A stretch of 64,000 bases of DNA from the NCBI GenBank assembly GCA_009617715.1, contig VTFK01000371.1, positions 310,001 to 374,000 on the forward strand, given 5' to 3'. The notes beneath the pieces were generated by a model, which ran no database searches, was not told the origin of the DNA, and saw nothing but the letters and a program-made list of their open reading frames with translations. The position numbers and the translations under genes are program-made. Positions 53,290 through 64,000 of this stretch are shown here, one piece after another (positions within the stretch are counted from its first letter, which is position 1; each line of letters starts with the position of its first letter). Source of the stretch: Plectrocnemia conspersa (Eukaryota; Arthropoda; Insecta; Trichoptera; Polycentropodidae).

Positions 53290-54060
53290 TTAAACGGTTA
53301 TGTCAGTTACAGTAGGAAAAATCAAATTAATTAATAATATATTTTGTATTTCTTTATATTAAAATATATTTTCCCTTTCTCAAAAATAATATGTAAGTCT
53401 TAAATGTGGTTAAAACTATTTTTAAACTTATTTATATATTTGATAAATATAAAAACAATAAAATGATCAATAAAAATATTAACTACAAAGCTAATAGAAA
53501 AAAATGTTATTTTTAGGAATTATTTAAATGTTTTTCAACACGATTTTTTAAGCAATATAACAAAACATATAACAATTCTTAAATATCTTTGAAAATTATT
53601 TGAAAATTACTATAACTAATGGGAAATAATTTATTTTAAAAAAAAAAATTTTCGCTTTAAAAAGTCCTTGAAATTTTTTTTTTTAATATAACAATACCTA
53701 CAACAGTTATTAAATATGTTTAAAAATTGTTTCTTAGTGTCTCTATGCTTATACATATAAGAAAAGAATAAAAATCATTATATCTGAGATAAACGTCATA
53801 ACTAATAGGAAAAAGTTCATTCTTAAATAATATTTTTTTATTTTTAATAAGTGCTTGAATAAAATTTTTTCCGATATTTTACTTCTTTAAAATGTTCAAG
53901 AATCATTTTAAAATAAATTTTTACATATAAAAGATTTAAAATCATTAAATCGCAAATAAAAAACATAGTTAATAGGAAAAATGTTCAATCTAGAAGAATA
54001 TTTTTCTCTTTCTAGAAAGTGCTAGAATAACATTTTTTTTATTTGGAAATTTGTTTTTTT
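53290..54060. repeat. degenerate tandem repeat, units about 125-190 bp
   Basis: The word (C/T)TAAT(A/G)GGAAA or a variant recurs near 53491, 53616, 53802 and 53969. The last two units are clearly homologous over about 160 bp: AAAATCATTA...TAATAGGAAAAA...ATATTTTT...AAGTGCT(T/A)GAATAA. An earlier weak unit lies near 53300. The array is old and diverged; function unknown. Confidence 0.55.
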
Positions 54061-55156
54061 GCTACCCTGTCTGTCTAGATAAATCCCTAATAAATTTTGA
54101 AAAATACTAAAAATATAAATGAAATGTCACTTTTACCAGATTATCCGTCTTTTAACCTCCCTTCGCCTTATCTAATTTACCACACGCCAGACGAACAATC
54201 CACGGTGTAATTCCCGCGGCGAATTAACCGTTAAAACTACCCTTTGCCTCGCGCCATAAATGATCGATTGTGGAGATTACAAGGTTTGAAGTAAAAAAAA
54301 ATGGCGAGTTTTTGGGGCGCGAACGAGCGTGGGGGGAAGAAGGCGCCCCTATCGGCGGATTCCATGAATAAATGAGGATAACTTATAGATATTACCGCAG
54401 TACTTTATGGCGGTTATTATTCAGAGTTATGCGATGTGCTCACAAGGCCGGATGCTTTTTAATGACTTGATATTTTAGTCAGAGGCGGGAAGCTTCCTTA
54501 TTCCTTCTCCCTTGAAAAAAGTTGGGGAAAAGAGCGGCTAAGGTCCGACCGTGGAATAAGCCTTTTTTCTCCACCCTCCCCCGCCTGATAACGTTGCTCG
54601 TTTTAATTAAGGGTTGCAATTTTTCAGATCCCACGTTCGAAACAGTGGAAACAATTTTAAAGCGGTAACACACGAGAAAGGATAATGAAAAGAAATCGCA
54701 CTTTGAAAACTCATATTTTTATATTTTCTTATTTTCTATGGTACAACGTAGTAATTAATAAAACTATTAAAGCCGTTTTCTTTTTGAAATTATGTTTGAG
54801 TTACATTAAAAAATTCTATTCAGACATTTTATAATCGGAATCATAATTAAATCTAAATTTTCTATGGGTAATTTAAACTTATAATGTCATTGTTGAAGAA
54901 TATATTAGTTTTAATAACTATATATACTTTACAGTTTAATAATAGCATTAATTAAATATTATTATGATCAAAATACTTATGTATATGCCGAATATTTAAG
55001 TTAAATATATTTTTTTATATATAATGACACATTATTGTCTGTCTTAAGTCTGCAAAAAATTAGGTTTTAAGAATATATTTTTTAGCATTGAAGGATTATG
55101 TTTTCCATGCTTATTGTATATTGCCGGTCGTCTCTATCAAAGTCTCTGCCCCATTT
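54061..55156. other. non-coding stretch, GC-rich patch at about 54150-54690
   Basis: The patch is CpG-bearing; no coding frame resembles a known protein. The rest is AT-rich. Confidence 0.4.
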
Positions 55157-55376
55157 GAAACATTCTATATAATACCTTTACGCTGCATAAAGACATTTTT
55201 TTAAAGTAGCTAAAAGTCCGCAGTATATCGTCTTTCATTGATATTAGACCGGACGAGCCTCCACCAGGAGTCTGTGCCACCTCGTCAGCCAACAGCCACT
55301 ATACGCCGCGTTGCCGAGGGTCTGCGCCTCCGTGCCAATGTTCTTCAAAAGTGTATCCTCAATGAGGTTGTTATTT
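55157..55376 (-). pseudogene. possible odorant-receptor (7tm_6) C-terminal fragment
   Basis: On the minus strand one frame reads IEDTLLKNIGTEAQTLGNAA, YSGCWLTRWHRLLVEARPV, then, with three in-frame stops, KTIYCGLLATLKKCLYAA and RYYIEC. Insect odorant receptors carry, before and in the last membrane helix, an AAY...W segment, a later (R/K)PV, and a K.....L.T..K......Y block in this order and spacing. The match is by motif order only, so confidence is modest. No neighbouring exon is seen, and the three stops make it a pseudogene if real. It is also a local GC-rich patch, so a chance frame is possible. Confidence 0.35.
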
Positions 55377-55850
55377 AGAATCAATATTTATAATGTATTT
55401 TATGTAAAAAATGGCTTAAAATTCGCTTGATCTACTCACATCCGAGATTCTTACAGTATAATTTGTTTGTTAGCTAAATATAAAAAGGGTATTTTTGTGT
55501 TTAATTTACTCAATAAAATGTTTATATTGTTATATAATACAACTGATAAGTTGCGAGTGTAACATATAACGTTTAAAAAAATACATTTGTCAATACGATA
55601 AATTGTCTTTTCTGTGTAGGAAGTGTTTGCATTAACGATTTCCAAGAATTATGGAAGGCTTGGATTTTTTAAAATAGCTTTTAGTAAACGCGATGTAAAG
55701 TACTCAAAAAAAAAAAGATGAAACGGTCTGGTGCTTTAATATTGTATATTTTTTCATTTGCGGAGAACTCTCATTATTATTGTTCTCTAATACAGTGTAC
55801 GTTTTAATATAATATAAATTGTAATTTTGCTATTATAACCATTAAAAAAT
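55377..55850. other. AT-rich spacer
   Basis: No feature recognised; the frame at 55451-55645 has no known domain. Confidence 0.45.
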
Positions 55851-55935
55851 TATATACTAATCTATTTTTTTTTGTTTCAGGTAAGCAACAATGTATTTTC
55901 ATTATGATTTGAATTGTAATCGGTGAGTGATATTG
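55851..55935 (+). other. predicted recursive splice site 2
   Basis: TACTAAT, a good branch-point word, is followed by a T-only tract and TTTGTTTCAG ending at 55880, then immediately by the donor GTAAGC. A second donor GGTGAGTG begins at 55923, giving a potential 42-nt RS exon (55881-55922). All components are stronger than at site 1. The 'exon' has stops in frame, so a coding cassette exon is unlikely. The site is 46.7 kb downstream of site 1 on the same strand. Confidence 0.7.
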
Positions 55936-58540
55936 CGCAAAAAAAAACATAATACCCCAATCTATTAATAAATTAAAGTTTTAATTTCATTATTAGTTTA
56001 TCGTTTAAATGGTATTAATTATTTAATGGCTTACTTTATGTTTCCTAAATAATATAATACACTCTGAGTAGTTAACTTTAACTTTTTGCAAGTTTAATTA
56101 CGGTATAAATTTTAAATTTCGACAAGCGCTCATAAAGTGACAATTTTGTTACCTGAAGGCCCCTTCACTCTCGTCTATATCACACCTGTTACAAAATTAG
56201 CAACGTTCTATGGTTGCCTATGTTGTATGCAACGCTTGCACCGTCGTATCTCTCCTCACGAGCATAATAATAGTGAGCGTGCTATACGATCTCAAAATAT
56301 TCTTCTTTGAAAACTTTATAAAAGCGAAAAACTATCTCTTTCATAAAATAAACCGAAATTGTCTCAATGAATCACATCCGACGGTGGAAATTAACTTTTC
56401 GACTGATATTGCCTTATACATACATATACCCGCAGATTTATACAAATATTAAAACGTCCAAGTTATTTGAACTTTTCGTCGGTGAATTATAATAGGAACA
56501 ATTGCTCCGACGGCCATTTTTCCATTATACATGATAAAAAAAAGTGTTTCCTAATGAGCAAACTTCGGTGATGAGTAAGGGATTTTGTTTCAGCTTCGGA
56601 AACGTCCAAACATTTTGCGGCTTCTTCTTATTCTTATTCTTCTCTACATCTTCATTCCCTCTGCCGCGACTTTGTTATAAAGCGAGACTGGTTCAATTCA
56701 ACTATATTTTAACGATAAATACAAAGAAAGGGATGAATAGTTGAAGTTTCTTTGGAGGCAATTAGGGCGTAATCAATTTCATAAAACGATTCAATTCTAA
56801 TTGAATAAACTTTTCAATAGTATTTATAACCTGCAATTAAGTAAAATTGTGCTTTATAATAGAATAGTAGTTACAGATATACATAAATACCTTTATACAA
56901 TAATATTAATTAGTGCAAAAAAAAGATTAATTAAGATTAAAAATTTAGCGTTTTTGGAGATATATTTTGTATTGGTTGATTTTTACTTTTGTATATATAT
57001 TCTATATACCTTATCTTAAAAAAAATATTTATAGAAACCGAATTATTTGACTTGATATATTATTAACTTTTAAATATTTAATTAGTTTTTTATGTGTCGC
57101 TTTTTAGATATCGCGTTTTTTTTAATTCTGCGGCAAAATGCTATTTATAGCTTATTTTTATTTTTTATATAAATAATACTTGTTTCCACTCGGTTCTTTG
57201 TTTGCTTTCCCATATTATTCTGATAATTACCAAAGGCCAAAGGCGAACAAAGAACTCGGCGTTGAAGTTTTCCTCGAGCGCTCGCACCTGACCGTTTTTC
57301 CGCCCGTCCTCTTTATTAAGCGCCGCTATTTTTCCGTTAATTAAGCGACTAAGTTATTTCGAGTTAATTGTGATTTATGAAAGTCGGTCCCGTGTTGCAT
57401 CCACACCACACACATACACACATACATATACACATACACTCGCCTGGAAACTACTTTAATTACGGACCCAGGATGTCGTCGCAGCGTCACATCTCCCTAA
57501 TATGACGGTTCGCTGTATAATTTTATAGCGGAACTTTGTCGTCGGCCAGAACGATCTTTCTCACTCTCTGGATACTCTGGATACTGCCTTCTGTTTCACT
57601 CTACCTATCCACTATACGTATTATGGTAGCTCTACCGTGTTTAGGAATACGTTCGCATTGCATGCATATCGCAATCGTTCAAATCGTAACTTCGTCACAC
57701 GGCGTAAAGACGTTAAATCTGAGACGTGATAGTTAACACTAAAATTCACCTGGTGAGCTTCGAAGTAGTTGTTTTATAATGAGGCAGGACTTTGTATAAA
57801 GTTAGACAGCTTAAAAGAATTACAATGATGTGAGTCAATATTTGTAAATAAATTTATTGCACGGTAACTATTTCATTGCCTTTGAGATCTAGAGAAAGAA
57901 CTTAATATATGCTTATTACAATTAAAATATACATTTTCATCGTTGAAAAGCGATACAATTATGATCATAAAGATCTATATAATCGAAACAAATCACTTGA
58001 AAAACTCTTTTTATTGCGGTATAAATAATATTACACGTATAAAAGTATCAATGGGCGTATCAATCCAGTGTATATAATAGCGCTATACTCTTCTGAATAT
58101 AGACTCACACACGCACACGTACTCACACGCACGATCAAAATGTATAGGTCTGGCATAACCCGATTATTATTATTATAATAAAAATAATAATATTTTCTAT
58201 ACTTTAAAAATTAATTCATTAGGCTATGATAATGCTTTAATATAAAATATTTTAAAAGCTACTTAATTTAGGATACAAAAGTCATTATAATACCAACCAA
58301 TGTGTTAGTGTCTCTAGAAAGCAGCACTGGGACTAGTCAGTACTTGAATAGGTCACACACATGCATCGACAAAATATACCTTTCAAAATACATCAAATTT
58401 TCTGATTATGATTTATAAAATTCTAATTTAAAAATTATATTATTATCTAATTTTTTAAATTTTATTATCTATTAAATTTTATTATTTTTTTTATTTTTAG
58501 TAATAAAGAATTTGTTATATCTCAAAACGATAAACTGTAC
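55936..58540. other. non-coding stretch with two GC-richer patches and CA-rich runs
   Basis: Patches lie at about 56150-56700 and 57190-57740. A CA/TA-rich run lies at about 57405-57440 and another at about 58100-58135. Open frames at 56210-56744, 56801-57019 and 57536-57736 show no known domain. Confidence 0.4.
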
Positions 58541-58545
58541 ACTAA

Positions 58546-58825
58546 GGACGGAATAGCGTAGTGCGTGACGTTTCATACTAGTAACTCTGAGGTTGCGGTT
58601 CGAGCCCCGGCAGCGACATTCAAATTTTTATTTATAAAAATGCGCTAATATTAAAAAAAATGTATTGATTATTATTTTATAGCACATTTTATAATTTATT
58701 ATAAAGATGTTGTACTTATTGTAGGTATACATTATGTCCGATTGACTTACTTAATTGGTACAGATTTGCCCGTTGTAACGCATTGGTCATTACAACGAAA
58801 GATTTATTAAAAAAAAATAAAAAAT
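58546..58825 (+). mobile_element. tRNA-derived SINE with LINE-like 3' hairpin
   Basis: The head carries pol III promoter boxes: A box TAGCGTAGTGCG (58554-58565) and B box GGTTCGAGCC (58597-58606), 43 bp apart. A body of about 160 bp follows. The 3' end is a hairpin with a perfect 8-bp stem (CGTTGTAA / TTACAACG, 58771-58778 and 58790-58797) and an 11-nt loop starting CGCATTGG, then an A-rich tail. The loop start is the same as in the family A LINE tails. No clear target duplication. Confidence 0.7.
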
Positions 58826-59169
58826 ATCACAGTATATGTAGTACATATATTTAGACGTGCGCTTAATTTTAGATTATATGTAAAACATGAACAAACATAG
58901 TATACTCTATATAGGCACTTTGTTGTTTTCCAGAGTTTTAAAATAAAAATATCGTTTTGTCTACTTATTTTTATTTTTATTATTTTTTTTACATGGAGTT
59001 TTGCTTAAATCATATCTTTTTAATCAAATCTTCATTAAATTTTATTTTAATAATTGATTTAAAAATATCACAGCTCCATTTGTTGTTAGCTCTTATTTAC
59101 CATTTTACTACAAAATGGCGGATAATAAAAAAATTCACACGTTTTTACGACGTAACTCGATTCTAATTA

Positions 59170-59355
59170 ATTATCACGATATTGATTCGTGACAATAGAT
59201 CAATATAAGTTAACCCAATCTTTGGTAATCGCTTGAAATTATATTAAAATATTTCCATCTTCTAGACATGATAGAAATTTAAAAAAACAATAAGATCCAT
59301 ATGATATTTGAACCCAGGTCTTTCAGGTCCATAGTCATAAACTTATGCTACTAAA
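59170..59355 (-). mobile_element. probable second tRNA-derived SINE, minus strand
   Basis: On the minus strand an A-box-like TAGCATAAGTTTATG (59350-59336) precedes a B-box-like GGGTTCAAATATC (59315-59303) by 35 bp. The body ends near a small hairpin TCACGA / TCGTGA (59174-59179, 59187-59192). The boxes are imperfect, so this may be an old SINE or a tRNA pseudogene. Confidence 0.45.
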
Positions 59356-60217
59356 AATATATAAAAATAGATTGCAAATACGTTAGAATTTAATAGTCAC
59401 TGATACATATGCATATAATTTAGTAAAAAATCTCGTGAGTAACGCAATATAATGACATTTACCTAAATAGCTCGTACGACTAAAAAAATATTTAATCATA
59501 TTTCACAGTTCACACTAAATTTTAATAATTTTAATAATGAAATCGCTTAATAATTAGTCAAACTATATTTTTAAACTTATATAAAAAATATACATTTATT
59601 TGAGCTCATCATATGCTTTCATCATTAGGCTTTGCGCTTATGAACTGATTCGGCTGCTCATCATATGGTGTGCATAGCGTTGAAAGGGTTAAAGTCGAGG
59701 GTACAAATCTCAGAAAAACTTAAATTACGACGGTTAAATATCAAATAGAAATAAAATTGTACACATATTTTTCGCCAATATAATAGGCAAAATTATTTTT
59801 TTTGATCAGTTGCTTAAAAAGATTGCCATTAGTTCTTCTACAACATTTTATTTCCAATATATCATCGATTTTGATTTTAAATTAATTTTTTGCTATCATA
59901 AAAAAAATATTTGTTGTACAATGTTTACTTATATAACACTAATAAATATTTTAAAGCTGACCTTTCCTGTAAAAAGTATATCTAATTGCACTACTTTTTT
60001 ACTGTTATTATAGTTATATTTCTATTTTATTTTGTAGTTGCTTGTTATTTTATTGTTTTTTTTTATTATTAAAACATATATAGTTAAGATTATAGTTTTT
60101 AATTTTTAGAAGGTAAATCTTCTAATTATTTTTATTAATTGTTGTTTTTTTTACTAAAAATGAAATGCTATTAATTATTTTTGATTAAAAAATAATACTT
60201 TTAATATTTTTATTTTA
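59356..60217. other. AT-rich stretch with a weak tRNA-like segment
   Basis: 59620-59715 reads like a third tRNA-derived remnant on the plus strand (GGGTACAAATC as a damaged B box), but the A box is not convincing. The rest is AT-rich. Confidence 0.3.
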
Positions 60218-60372
60218 TTTTTTTATTTTTATTTTTTCGATTAAATTAAGACCATCGTGGCCTAACAGGTTACCCCAATGCGCCACGATGGTCGAAAGCA
60301 AATTATAAATTTATAAAACATAAAAAAACGTATATATATAAATAAATATAACAATACTTAAACATAACAAAA
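60218..60372 (-). mobile_element. tail-only copy of the family A LINE
   Basis: The minus strand matches the last ~150 bp of copy 1 closely, from TATGTTTAAGTATTGTTATA through the hairpin to an A-rich tail. The hairpin (60250-60293) has a perfect 11-bp stem GACCATCGTGG / CCACGATGGTC and the 22-nt loop with CGCATTGGGG. It is a severely 5'-truncated insertion, the only family A copy here in minus orientation. Confidence 0.88.
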
Positions 60373-62516
60373 TGTCACAACTTTATCCTAAATAGGATTT
60401 TTGCGCAGTAAAATATTTTTTGTATATATGTCAGTAATAACAAAAAAACTACCATACTATAAAAAAGCTAATTACATTATAGCAATCAAATTTTACCAAA
60501 AAAAAAACGATAATTAAATAAGTTATTTATATCAAAATACATGTGATGAAATAATATCCTATAATAAAAATAAAGGTTTCTACAAAATTAATAGTTTTGT
60601 AAAATATAAAGATTTTAATATTTTTAGTATGAAATTTATTTTATTATTATTTAAAAAATATAGGGACATATTTTTTATCAAATCTAAAATAGGTAAACGA
60701 TTGAAACATAAACTTAAACGATATATTTAAAATAAGATCATATTTGTCTTATCATCCATAATTAAATTTATTTTTTAGTATTTCTCAACCCAAAACAAAA
60801 ATATGAATTTATCATAAGTATTTTGCCACAGTTAAAAAAAATCAAATCAACGATATTTCCTAATTTAAAAAAGCAATGTTAAGGCGTGCAATTTTTTGCG
60901 CACATTTTATTCTTGTAAAAATGTGCGCAAGTCATATAAAGTGGTACATTTCTTTAAACACTAATTATAAGTTTGATCGTATAATAAGATATTTCTTCGA
61001 ACTTTAATTAGAGTTGTAAACTTTGAATGCTTGTAAGCTATAGTTGCTTTATTTTCAATGAATTGCTTTCATTCTGAACCATATTATTAATTGTGAAAAG
61101 TTCAATGGCCATCGACCTATTTGTAGAAATCCATAAATTTCGACCGCATTACTAAGTCCGAAACGCCTCTGCGAAAATCGAACCACCGCATACGTAACCC
61201 ATTATATAATTTATCTTTCTGCAAAAAGGTCGATTAATTGAGTGGCCACACCTTAAACCTGCCCCCAGGTGGCTATCATATTTTCGGGAACCCGCTCAAA
61301 GGAGCATTAGTCGGAAACCATTTCGACTCCGATAACGAGGATCGAACAACGGTGCATGAATGGCCCCGAGAGCGACTAAAGAAATCCTTTTTGAGCATTA
61401 GTTTCGCGATAAAAGACACGTTTATACAGGAACAAAAGAACTTTTAATAATGTATGGGGTCCTTAACGATTTTTCTTGCCTCTAACACTACACTAACGCA
61501 GTCACGATATATAAAGCAATATTCCCGTACGTGAAAGGCTCCACGGCTGTTTTGTTCGTAAACACTCACATGTTTAGGGTCACTTGGTACCATAACAATG
61601 AATTACCTTACTTCAACCTTTGAACTTTGAGCGGTACTCCCGTTGATTCCAGGCCAGGTTGTATATTTAACAATGGAGTGTTTTGTGTGTCCATTTTCGA
61701 TTTAGGTTATCATCGGGCACATTGAAAAGCACATACATTATATTTTATATACCTATCGTGCACATTTGATTTGTTTTCTCTATCACGCTCTGTCATAAGC
61801 CAGCTTAAAATGAAATTATTACAAATGTTTCTAGAATCTAAAATAAATACTACATAGATCGTCATGCTACATATAAATATATTTACTGTGTAAATGCCGT
61901 TCCAATGAAATCATTGAATATAAAAATCCAAAGTAACATTATCTTACAATGTTGGTTTGAATATAATATTAAGTACATAATAAAAAATTCCAGCTACATA
62001 AACGATTAACATTTGATTTAATTTTTAACGTATATTAAATATAAATATATTCACAAAAGTAATTTTTTTACACAAAAAATAACTTTTATCTCCAGTAGTG
62101 TTGAATAATGTAAACAAAGTTTTTCCCCTCTATATAACTTTTCAGTACAACAAAATTTTCCTATGTACAATAACCTCTTCTGGTTAAATTACAAGAAAGT
62201 ATATTACCTGAACCATTTGTTAAATGTAGACTTTTGTTGATATCACAAAAAAAATAATTAAATATCAGCAATTAATAAAAGTCAAATGGATTTGATAAAT
62301 AATTTTTTTATTGATTTGTTCTTACATTAATAATAATTAAAAATTAAATTATTAGGTTTATCCAAAACACCTAATTTTATTAAAGTATATTAAAAAGTAG
62401 AGCAAGTATTTATCAGTTATTTAGTCAATTACCAACAAAATTTCTTAATGAATAACACTGCTGAGCAGTTTGTGAAAAGATAAAAATCTTTTCACATTAA
62501 AACATAACATAAGCAG
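60373..62516. other. non-coding stretch, GC-richer patch at about 61040-61700
   Basis: A 69-codon frame at 61238-61447 lies in the patch; it has no recognisable domain and I do not call it a gene. The remainder is AT-rich. Confidence 0.4.
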
Positions 62517-64000
62517 TTTTTTTTTTTTTTTTAAATGTTTATTTCAAAAATAATTTAGTTTTATACAAGTTATAAATTACATGTTTCTGGCTTTTAGCCA
62601 TTATCATGTTTACAAGCGAAATTACAATAGTTTAAATAAAAATAGAGGCAACAATATGCAATATTTAATAAGTAAAATTTAAGGAGAAAATACTAAAACC
62701 TTTATACAATAAGAAAATATACGTTTAAATAAAATAAATAAAATATAAGAAACATAATTAAAAATAACACTTACGAATTGGGGCTATTGAAGTCGTGGTT
62801 ACAGATTTGCTATCAAAGCATTATGTGCTTAGGCATTTTATGCTTATACTTGAAATTTAGTGTGACTTTGTCATAGTTACCAATTTTGCAATTAATTTAT
62901 TATTATGTTCATGAGATATTTTTGTAATAATTTATCGTATTAGTAATAATGTGATTTTTTAATTGTAGGTATAGAATATCGAGTGTGGAGTTTCTTTAAA
63001 TTAGTATAATATGGGGTGTTATAAATTATTTTTTTTACAGCTTTATTTTGAATTACTTGTAACTTATTAAAATTACGTATTACTCCACACACTGGGCAAG
63101 CGTATGTTAATATCGGTCGTATTAATTGTTTATATAATAAAATTTTTTTTTTAATCGTCAACGCTTTTTTTTCTGTTAAAATGGGTCTCAGAGCTGAAAT
63201 GGCGGCAAGCCCTTTAGACCGTACTTCTTTTATATGCTTTGTATATTTTAATTTAGAATCTAAGTGAAGACCAGATACCTAACACTCGTTTTCCATTCAA
63301 TGTTTTTGCCCTGCTCGGTTTTTAAAGGCGGAGGCAACGGTTGCCGGCGCATCGTGAAAATGATTGCCTCAGTTTTATCATCGTTTATTTTTATTTTCCA
63401 CTTTTTTAAATGTTTATTTAAGTTATGCAAAGATTTTTGTAGTTTTGTTGCTATTGGTTTAAGACCATATGAACTAGTTAAAACGGCCGTATCGTCCGCG
63501 TAAATAGAGACTGGTGTTTTTTTTAAAATTGGAATATCGTTTGTATATTATATAAAGATACGGCCCGAGTATGCTCCCCTGAGGAACCCCGGCTGGTATT
63601 TTACGCGGTGTCGAATTATCGTTATTTAAGGAGACGACATAGCGACGATCTTGGAGGTATGATCGGATAATTTGTATCAGATAGTGTGGGGTTTTGTACT
63701 TATCTGGTTTGTATACTAGCCCTTCATACCCACAGTATCAAATGCCTTCTCTACGTCTAACATTAAAAAATCCTGTGCTTTTTTTTTTCCTGTTAAAATT
63801 CGCAGAAATGTGCTCCGTGAGTCTATTAAGTTGATGCGTTGTTGAGTGTCCTTCGCGGAAGCCAAATTGTTCGTCAATGATTTTACTATTTAGACACTCT
63901 TTTAAACGTGATAAGATAATCTTTTCAAATAATTTACTTAGGGACGGTAGTAAGCTAATCGGTCGGTAATTTAATGGGATGCTATCAGCTTTACCGGGTT
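62517..64000 (-). pseudogene. Jockey-type LINE, 3' part, runs off the window
   Basis: The poly(A) end appears as a T run at 62518-62533. On the minus strand from 64000 down: [48 protein letters not shown], then a frameshift, IPAGVPQGSILGPYLYNIYT, IYADDTAVLTSS (catalytic YADD near 63490-63500), another shift, then ALTIKKKILLYKQLIRPILT, YACPVCGVI and LQVIQNKAVKKIIY. This motif set is typical of Jockey RTs. At least two frameshifts make this copy inactive. About 400 bp of 3' UTR follow. The 5' part lies beyond the window. Confidence 0.88.

Noticed and set aside
61238..61447. 69-codon frame in a GC-rich patch
   Set aside because: Begins at a non-ATG codon and shows no known motif; insufficient for a gene call.

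Overview
This is AT-rich nuclear DNA from an arthropod, almost certainly an insect; the order cannot be fixed from the window. The grounds are the mobile-element community (Jockey-like and other non-LTR retrotransposons, hAT, Transib, Tigger/pogo, mariner and Tc1 transposons, solo LTRs, tRNA-derived SINEs) and long AT-rich stretches broken by short CpG-bearing, GC-richer patches. I found no intact protein-coding gene and no convincing coding exon on either strand. Open frames of 60-105 codons occur only as chance frames or as pieces of transposable elements.

The reading I favour is that most or all of the window lies in a giant intron of a gene transcribed on the + strand. Two sites, at 9196/9197 and 55880/55881, join a perfect 3' splice site directly to a perfect 5' splice site (TTTGTTTCAG|GTAAGCAAC). 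Each is followed 42-51 nt later by a second donor (GGTGAG). This is the signature of recursive (ratchet) splicing known from long Drosophila introns. The two sites also resemble each other beyond the splice consensus.

Layout. 0-7 kb: an old RT relic (1.9-2.2 kb) and a mariner relic interrupted by a 1.48-kb hAT with an 8-bp target duplication (4.6-6.1 kb). 7-17 kb: an unidentified GC-rich patch, the first recursive splice site, and a LINE relic with a Tigger element inserted in it (11.9-13.4 kb). 17-20 kb: a 0.4-kb direct duplication, then a Transib element with CACTGTG/CACGGTG ends and a CGTCG duplication. 21.6-27.7 kb: three short hAT elements with reiterated palindromic subterminal words and a decayed 1.3-kb Tc1 element. 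30-39 kb: two long LINE copies of one family ('family A' here), each ending in a hairpin. 40.3-44.4 kb: a fourth palindrome-rich hAT, then a minus-strand RT relic split by a solo LTR. 48.5-50.4 kb: another family A fragment, a second LTR of the same family, and a near-perfect 23-bp hairpin. 53-56 kb: degenerate tandem repeats, a possible odorant-receptor pseudogene fragment, and the second recursive splice site. 58.5-60.4 kb: tRNA-derived SINE sequences and a tail-only copy of the family A LINE. 62.5-64 kb: a Jockey-type LINE running off the window on the minus strand.

Functional links. Five hAT-type elements carry exact 8-bp duplications, and all five retain C-terminal transposase sequence, which ties ends to superfamily directly. 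Three LINE tails share a 3' hairpin whose loop begins CGCATTGG. A SINE at 58.5 kb ends in a hairpin of different stem sequence but with the same loop start, suggesting it is mobilised by the LINE. GC-richer patches roughly every few kb carry short palindromes and factor-like motifs and may be intronic regulatory sequence; this is inference.
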